A DNA stretch of 64,000 nucleotides. Source: Pseudomonadota bacterium. GTDB taxonomy: Bacteria; Desulfobacterota; Desulfobacteria; Desulfobacterales; RPRI01. Below the pieces are notes generated by a model. That model saw nothing but the letters and a program-made list of their open reading frames with translations. It ran no database searches and had not been told where the DNA came from. The stretch covers positions 30,283-94,282 of the forward strand of contig JAHITX010000093.1 in the NCBI GenBank assembly GCA_018817425.1, given 5' to 3'. The translations under genes and the position numbers were made by a program. Below, piece by piece: positions 60,503 to 64,000 of this stretch. Position 1 is the stretch's first letter. Each line of letters begins with the position of its first letter.

Positions 60503-61729
60503 TCAGAACTTTCCATATTCCTTGGCCGCTTTTATGGTGACGTCCATAAATTCAGGTGGTGTCCAATAATCAATGGGGCCGGCCCCCACATAGCCTTTTT
60601 TTGCATTCTTTAAAATGGAGCAGCGTTTCTTGTAATTCTCTTCGATTGCGGATGCCGGGCCTTTTACACTAAGTTCAGCCACCGGACTTGATCCGACCCG
60701 CAGATCATGCTCTTTGCAAAAATCAATTGCTCTTTCGTAGTTTTCTATACCTGCGACAATAACTGCATCAAAGCTATCCGGACCCAAAGCTCCGGCGTCC
60801 CAAAAGACTTGCAGCCATTCGTAGCATTTATCAAACACCATGCCGTGAACAAACGGTGCCGGGCCGGCAGCGGTCTGCACAGCCTTGCCGAGCCTTGCAA
60901 ACTCGTCCGCAACCCACTCATAGCCTTTGGTGGGAAACATGCCTGTATTCTCAGGCAAGTCGGCCATATCCACTTTTCCTATTTCAAACAATGCCTTGCC
61001 CAGGCTGATCAGAAAATCAGTGCCCAGTTTTATGGTAGCTTTGATAAGATCGGGATTATTTCGCATCGCCCTTATGAATTCCTCGTACCCTAACATCGCA
61101 TGCATCGCTAAATGCTCCGCTGACCCACAGCACTCCGCCTCAATAGGCAGTTTTCCGCTTAACTCGTATTTGTCGAATATCCGCCTGACCTCACGAAGAG
61201 TCCACAAAAGCTGAGGAAAAAGTCCGTACTTAGTGGGATCGGGTGCTTCCAGGCCTTCCATGTCCTCTATTGTCTTTATGGGCATTGGCATAAGAAATAC
61301 CGGACTACCGTCTTCTATCATCATAGCGGGAGCACCGAACATATTCTCTCCGTAACTGAAGCCACCGATATGTAAATTGTCAGGATTGAAACGAGCAATG
61401 CAGGCAAGATGGGACAGTATTAATAGTTGGGGAAAAGAATAGGCATCTATAGCCTTTAAAGCTCCGGAAAATGCATCGTAGATCCTCATGGTATAAGTAC
61501 TATAGAAATAGGCTTCCACGAACAAACGATCTCTATCGGCACCCTCACATGTGGCTTTGAAGCGCTCCATGGGTGTCATCTCTTCCTGGCTGATGTTCTT
61601 ATGGATTTTTTCGCAATAGCGCTCTATCAGGCGCTCCTCTTCGGGTCTCCACTCCATTTCCCCAAGTTCATCAAGGGTCTTGCCGTAATATGGACCTGCA
61701 TTTTTCATTTCTCCAATTTTAACTGACAT
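60503..61729 (-). CDS. Uroporphyrinogen decarboxylase-like protein (methyltransferase type)
   Basis: 408 residues from ATG 61729, chosen because GGGGGATG precedes it; the frame opens at 61750. The TIM barrel shows PMERFKATCEGADRDRLFVE, SFPQLLILSHLACIARFNPD, GFSYGENMFGAPAMMIEDGS, PIEAECCGSAEHLAMHAMLG and the end KNAKKGYVGAGPIDYW. It lacks a clear haem-pathway context and an RLDxxxxPVWFMRQAGR-type start. It belongs with the UroD-like methyltransferases that work with corrinoids or other methyl carriers. The first gene of the operon; the real substrate is unknown. Confidence 0.8.
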   Translation of the reverse strand: MSVKIGEMKNAGPYYGKTLDELGEMEWRPEEERLIERYCEKIHKNISQEEMTPMERFKATCEGADRDRLFVEAYFYSTYTMRIYDAFSGALKAIDAYSFPQLLILSHLACIARFNPDNLHIGGFSYGENMFGAPAMMIEDGSPVFLMPMPIKTIEDMEGLEAPDPTKYGLFPQLLWTLREVRRIFDKYELSGKLPIEAECCGSAEHLAMHAMLGYEEFIRAMRNNPDLIKATIKLGTDFLISLGKALFEIGKVDMADLPENTGMFPTKGYEWVADEFARLGKAVQTAAGPAPFVHGMVFDKCYEWLQVFWDAGALGPDSFDAVIVAGIENYERAIDFCKEHDLRVGSSPVAELSVKGPASAIEENYKKRCSILKNAKKGYVGAGPIDYWTPPEFMDVTIKAAKEYGKF

Positions 61730-61798
61730 TTTACATCCCCCTTTTTGCAAATAGTGACATCTTTGGTTTTCTTGCCGGTGATCATATTTGTATTGTAT

Positions 61799-61814
61799 AG
61801 CTTATATCATGCCA
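61799..61814 (-). promoter_or_regulatory. Sigma-54 promoter candidate for the UroD-flavoprotein operon
   Basis: On the minus strand TGGCATGATATAAGCT matches TGGCAC-N5-TTGCW in the -24 box and has the GC of the -12 box at exact spacing, with two mismatches outside GG/GC. It lies 70 bp upstream of the UroD-like start, on its strand. A sigma-54 activator is divergent at 62008. Confidence 0.65.
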
Positions 61815-61915
61815 ATAATATTATAACAAAAAATAATAAGTAGTTAGATAGTATTCAAAGTTGCAATTATTAAATATATTATATTTAATGCGTTATTTAG
61901 AATAATTATTGCGCT

Positions 61916-61947
61916 ATTTGGCAATTTATAATATTGATGTGCCAAAT
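61916..61947. promoter_or_regulatory. Candidate activator-binding inverted repeat
   Basis: ATTTGGCA (61916-61923) and TGCCAAAT (61940-61947) form a perfect 8 bp inverted repeat with 16 bases between. It lies about 105-130 bp upstream of the sigma-54 promoter candidate and between the two divergent genes, as expected of an enhancer site. Confidence 0.55.
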
Positions 61948-62007
61948 ATAGCATTTATCCCAAAACCTGAATTAATACAGGCATTATGAATTGGAAATAT
62001 ACTAAAA

Positions 62008-63531
62008 ATGAAGATTAACGAAAAAGAGTTTTTTCATCAGGTTACTATTCGTATCTGCGGCAGTCTTGAGATCGATCATAGCTTGAGAAACTGCTTTGAG
62101 TATCTGAAGGATTATATTCCCTTAGAAGAAATTTGGATGGGGTTACTTGATAAAGAGTTTAAAAACATACGAGCCATTGCTCATACCGATACTGCCGGAA
62201 CAAAAACAATGGACACGATCATTCCTTTGCCGCGTATTCTTAGCGACAAGCAGCAGAAGCAGGGTCTTACGCCGAAAAAAGTTATGATTTTAAATCACAT
62301 GGCTGCGCATCGCTTATCAGATGACGTTGCCTTTCCCAAATCTTCGGTAATGATCTTTCCCTTGCTGCCGGAGGGTGACAGGATGGGAGTTTTGGTTTTA
62401 AGGGCAGGGGGGCAAAACCGCTATTTGAATACACATGCAAGATTGTTGTCGATGCTACATGATCCGTTTGTTGTGGCCATGTCTAACAACTTAAGGCATG
62501 AAGAAGTTATAAAACTCAAAGATATGCTGGCAGACGATAACCGCTATCTGTCCCGGGAATTGCGCCAACTGGCCGGAGACGAAATTGTAGGTGCTCAAAC
62601 AGGCTTAAAGAATGTTATGGATATGGTGCAGCAAGTAGCGCCAAGAGACAACCCTGTATTGCTTTTAGGGGAAACCGGAGTAGGAAAGGAAGTAATTGCA
62701 AATGCCATTCATTATGCTTCTCCACGTAAAAACGGACCCTTCATTAAAGTAAACAGCGGCGCCATCCCGGAAGGCCTGATAGACAGCGAACTCTTCGGGC
62801 ATGAAAAAGGAGCTTTTACAGGTGCGGTTTCTAAAAAAAGAGGACGTTTTGAACGGGCGCATGGAGGAACAATATTTTTGGATGAAATCGGGGATCTTCC
62901 CATGCAGGCGCAGGTACGTTTACTAAGAGTGCTACAGCAAAAGGAAATGGAGCGTGTTGGCGGAACCGAAACAATAGCCGTGGATGTCAGGATAATTACC
63001 GCCACTCACCGCAACCTGGAACAATTAATGGTAAACAATAAATTCCGCGAGGACCTTTGGTACAGGCTGAATGTCTTTCCTATAATTATTCCTCCTTTGA
63101 GGCAGCGAAAATCAGATATTCCGCTACTTATTGAACATTTTTTGAAACGTAAATCAAGAGAGCTGAATTTTCGCAGTATTCCTCAGATTGTACCGGGCGC
63201 TGTTGAACGGATGATGGATTATCCCTGGAAGGGAAACGTGCGTGAACTTGAAAATGTGGTGGAAAGGGCTCTGATCCAATATAATGGCGGTTTGCTGAAT
63301 TTTGATCATTTTGTTTTTCCACAGGTTGAGAATATATCAACCAATGATAATGAAGGCGGCAAAATACTCAGCCTGGACGAGATATGCACCCGTCATATTA
63401 AAACCGCGCTTGAAGCAACCCACGGCAGAATCAGCGGCCCGTATGGTGCAGCTAAGCTTCTTGGCGTACTTCCCAGTACCTTGAGAGGAAAAATGAACAA
63501 GCTGGGAATCATGTATGGACGAAAGAAATAA
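62008..63531 (+). CDS. Sigma-54-dependent regulator with GAF-like sensor
   Basis: 507 residues. The N-terminal part (about 1-170) looks like a GAF sensor (FFHQVTIRICGSLEIDHSLR, LRNCFEYLKDYIPLEEIWMG). The AAA+ domain (about 190-430) has Walker A GETGVGKEVIANAIH, the GAFTGA loop ELFGHEKGAFTGAVSKK, and FLDEIGDLPMQ. The C-terminal Fis-type helix-turn-helix is GPYGAAKLLGVLPSTLRGKM. It is divergent from the UroD-flavoprotein operon and is its likely activator. The effector is unknown. Confidence 0.93.
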   Translation: MKINEKEFFHQVTIRICGSLEIDHSLRNCFEYLKDYIPLEEIWMGLLDKEFKNIRAIAHTDTAGTKTMDTIIPLPRILSDKQQKQGLTPKKVMILNHMAAHRLSDDVAFPKSSVMIFPLLPEGDRMGVLVLRAGGQNRYLNTHARLLSMLHDPFVVAMSNNLRHEEVIKLKDMLADDNRYLSRELRQLAGDEIVGAQTGLKNVMDMVQQVAPRDNPVLLLGETGVGKEVIANAIHYASPRKNGPFIKVNSGAIPEGLIDSELFGHEKGAFTGAVSKKRGRFERAHGGTIFLDEIGDLPMQAQVRLLRVLQQKEMERVGGTETIAVDVRIITATHRNLEQLMVNNKFREDLWYRLNVFPIIIPPLRQRKSDIPLLIEHFLKRKSRELNFRSIPQIVPGAVERMMDYPWKGNVRELENVVERALIQYNGGLLNFDHFVFPQVENISTNDNEGGKILSLDEICTRHIKTALEATHGRISGPYGAAKLLGVLPSTLRGKMNKLGIMYGRKK

Positions 63532-63585
63532 AGCAGCACAAATCCTGATCGATAAAAAGGGGCCTATAATTCAAGTATTCAAACC

Positions 63586-63891
63586 TTATAAGTCTTGTAG
63601 TAGGGCAAATTTATTGTCTATGAATTTTATTACCTGCTCCGGGGTGTAGTCCAGACATACAATCGGTTTTTTCTCAAGTTGCATGTTCCCGTTTACCAGT
63701 TTAACAGTAATATTACACAGCCAGTTTTTATTATCCCTTTTGTCAAAATCCGACCGGTAATGCTGACCCCTTGTTTCCGTTCTCATCAATGCCGCACGGC
63801 ACATGGCTTCGACTACATCAATCATATTGTAATTTTCAATGGCTTCTTTCCATTCCGTATTAACCCGACTTTCGCATAAAAATAATAAGCG
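63586..63891 (-). pseudogene. Remnant of a fumarate reductase/SdhA-like flavoprotein C-terminus
   Basis: The minus-strand stretch encodes SRVNTEWKEAIENYNMIDVV, AMCRAALMRTETRGQHYRSD and FDKRDNKNWLCNI. This is the C-terminal, substrate-side end of FAD-binding fumarate reductase/succinate dehydrogenase-type proteins. Two stop codons (63892-63897) lie just upstream in frame, so the FAD domain is missing. Sequence to the window end has no further gene. Confidence 0.7.
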
Positions 63892-64000
63892 TTATTATCT
63901 TAAAGGTTTACAAAGTAAGGCACTACAACTAACCCCTAAAGTTTTTTCATGCGATAGTTTTTGTTATTATTAAATTTTTATAATCAACATTCAATTTTTG

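Noticed and set aside
1..64000. CRISPR arrays, rRNA genes, prophage structural genes
   Set aside because: No regularly spaced repeats, rRNA-like stretches or phage structural proteins were seen in the window.

Overview
This is an AT-rich bacterial chromosome segment that most resembles a sulfate-reducing or sulfur-metabolising member of the Desulfobacterota. The signs are a multihaem cytochrome with its membrane cytochrome b, DsrE/TusA/YedE sulfur-handling genes, two sigma-54 activators, a sodium-pump decarboxylase module, a UroD-like operon and a PerR/catalase pair. This assignment rests on gene content only; no rRNA is present.

Layout. 1-5061: phenylalanyl-tRNA synthetase (pheS, cut by the window start, then pheT), a MerR regulator, aroQ, and a winged-helix regulator with a well-formed promoter and operator. 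5308-35863: a large surface-glycan region. It holds two polytopic GT-C transferases, several GT2 and GT4 transferases, uxs, galE, a Wzm/Wzt exporter, two UDP-galactopyranose mutases with a galactofuranosyltransferase-like protein, and a nonulosonic (sialic-like) acid segment: a NeuB without its C-terminal domain, NeuA, a KdsC-like phosphatase, tailoring enzymes, a GT42-like sialyltransferase and a DUF115 protein. Two toxin-antitoxin islets interrupt it (8531-11341 and 30422-31706). Each lies between an intact gene (cysC; a methyltransferase) and a second, broken copy of that gene's 3' end. 36118-37767: oxaloacetate/acyl-CoA decarboxylase beta, a tiny gamma-like subunit, and a biotin carrier. 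39093: tRNA-Asn.

39366-46345 is a minus-strand sulfur/electron-transfer cluster: DUF3373 outer-membrane protein, YedE-type transporter, TusA, a DsrE-like protein, a 57-residue TusB/DsrH-like protein, a second DsrE-like protein, a haem-less small cytochrome-like protein, an octahaem cytochrome c and a cytochrome b. It resembles the YedE-TusA-DsrE (YTD) clusters associated with sulfur disproportionation. It has a sigma-54 promoter candidate and a divergent PAS-AAA-Fis activator. 48689-54392: catalase, PerR-like Fur protein, VKOR, and a flavin disulfide reductase with a TVP38 membrane protein. 54811-56477: an internally deleted IS66 element. 56788-61729: a second minus-strand operon (UroD-like protein, two phytoene-desaturase-like flavoproteins, a small protein, a ferredoxin) with a sigma-54 promoter candidate and its own divergent activator at 62008-63531. 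The window ends in a flavoprotein gene remnant.

Small non-autonomous elements are frequent. Five copies of a 142-143 bp inverted-repeat element (one carrying a second, 98 bp element nested in it) and an unrelated 132 bp element lie in intergenic or broken-gene positions, several directly upstream of genes.
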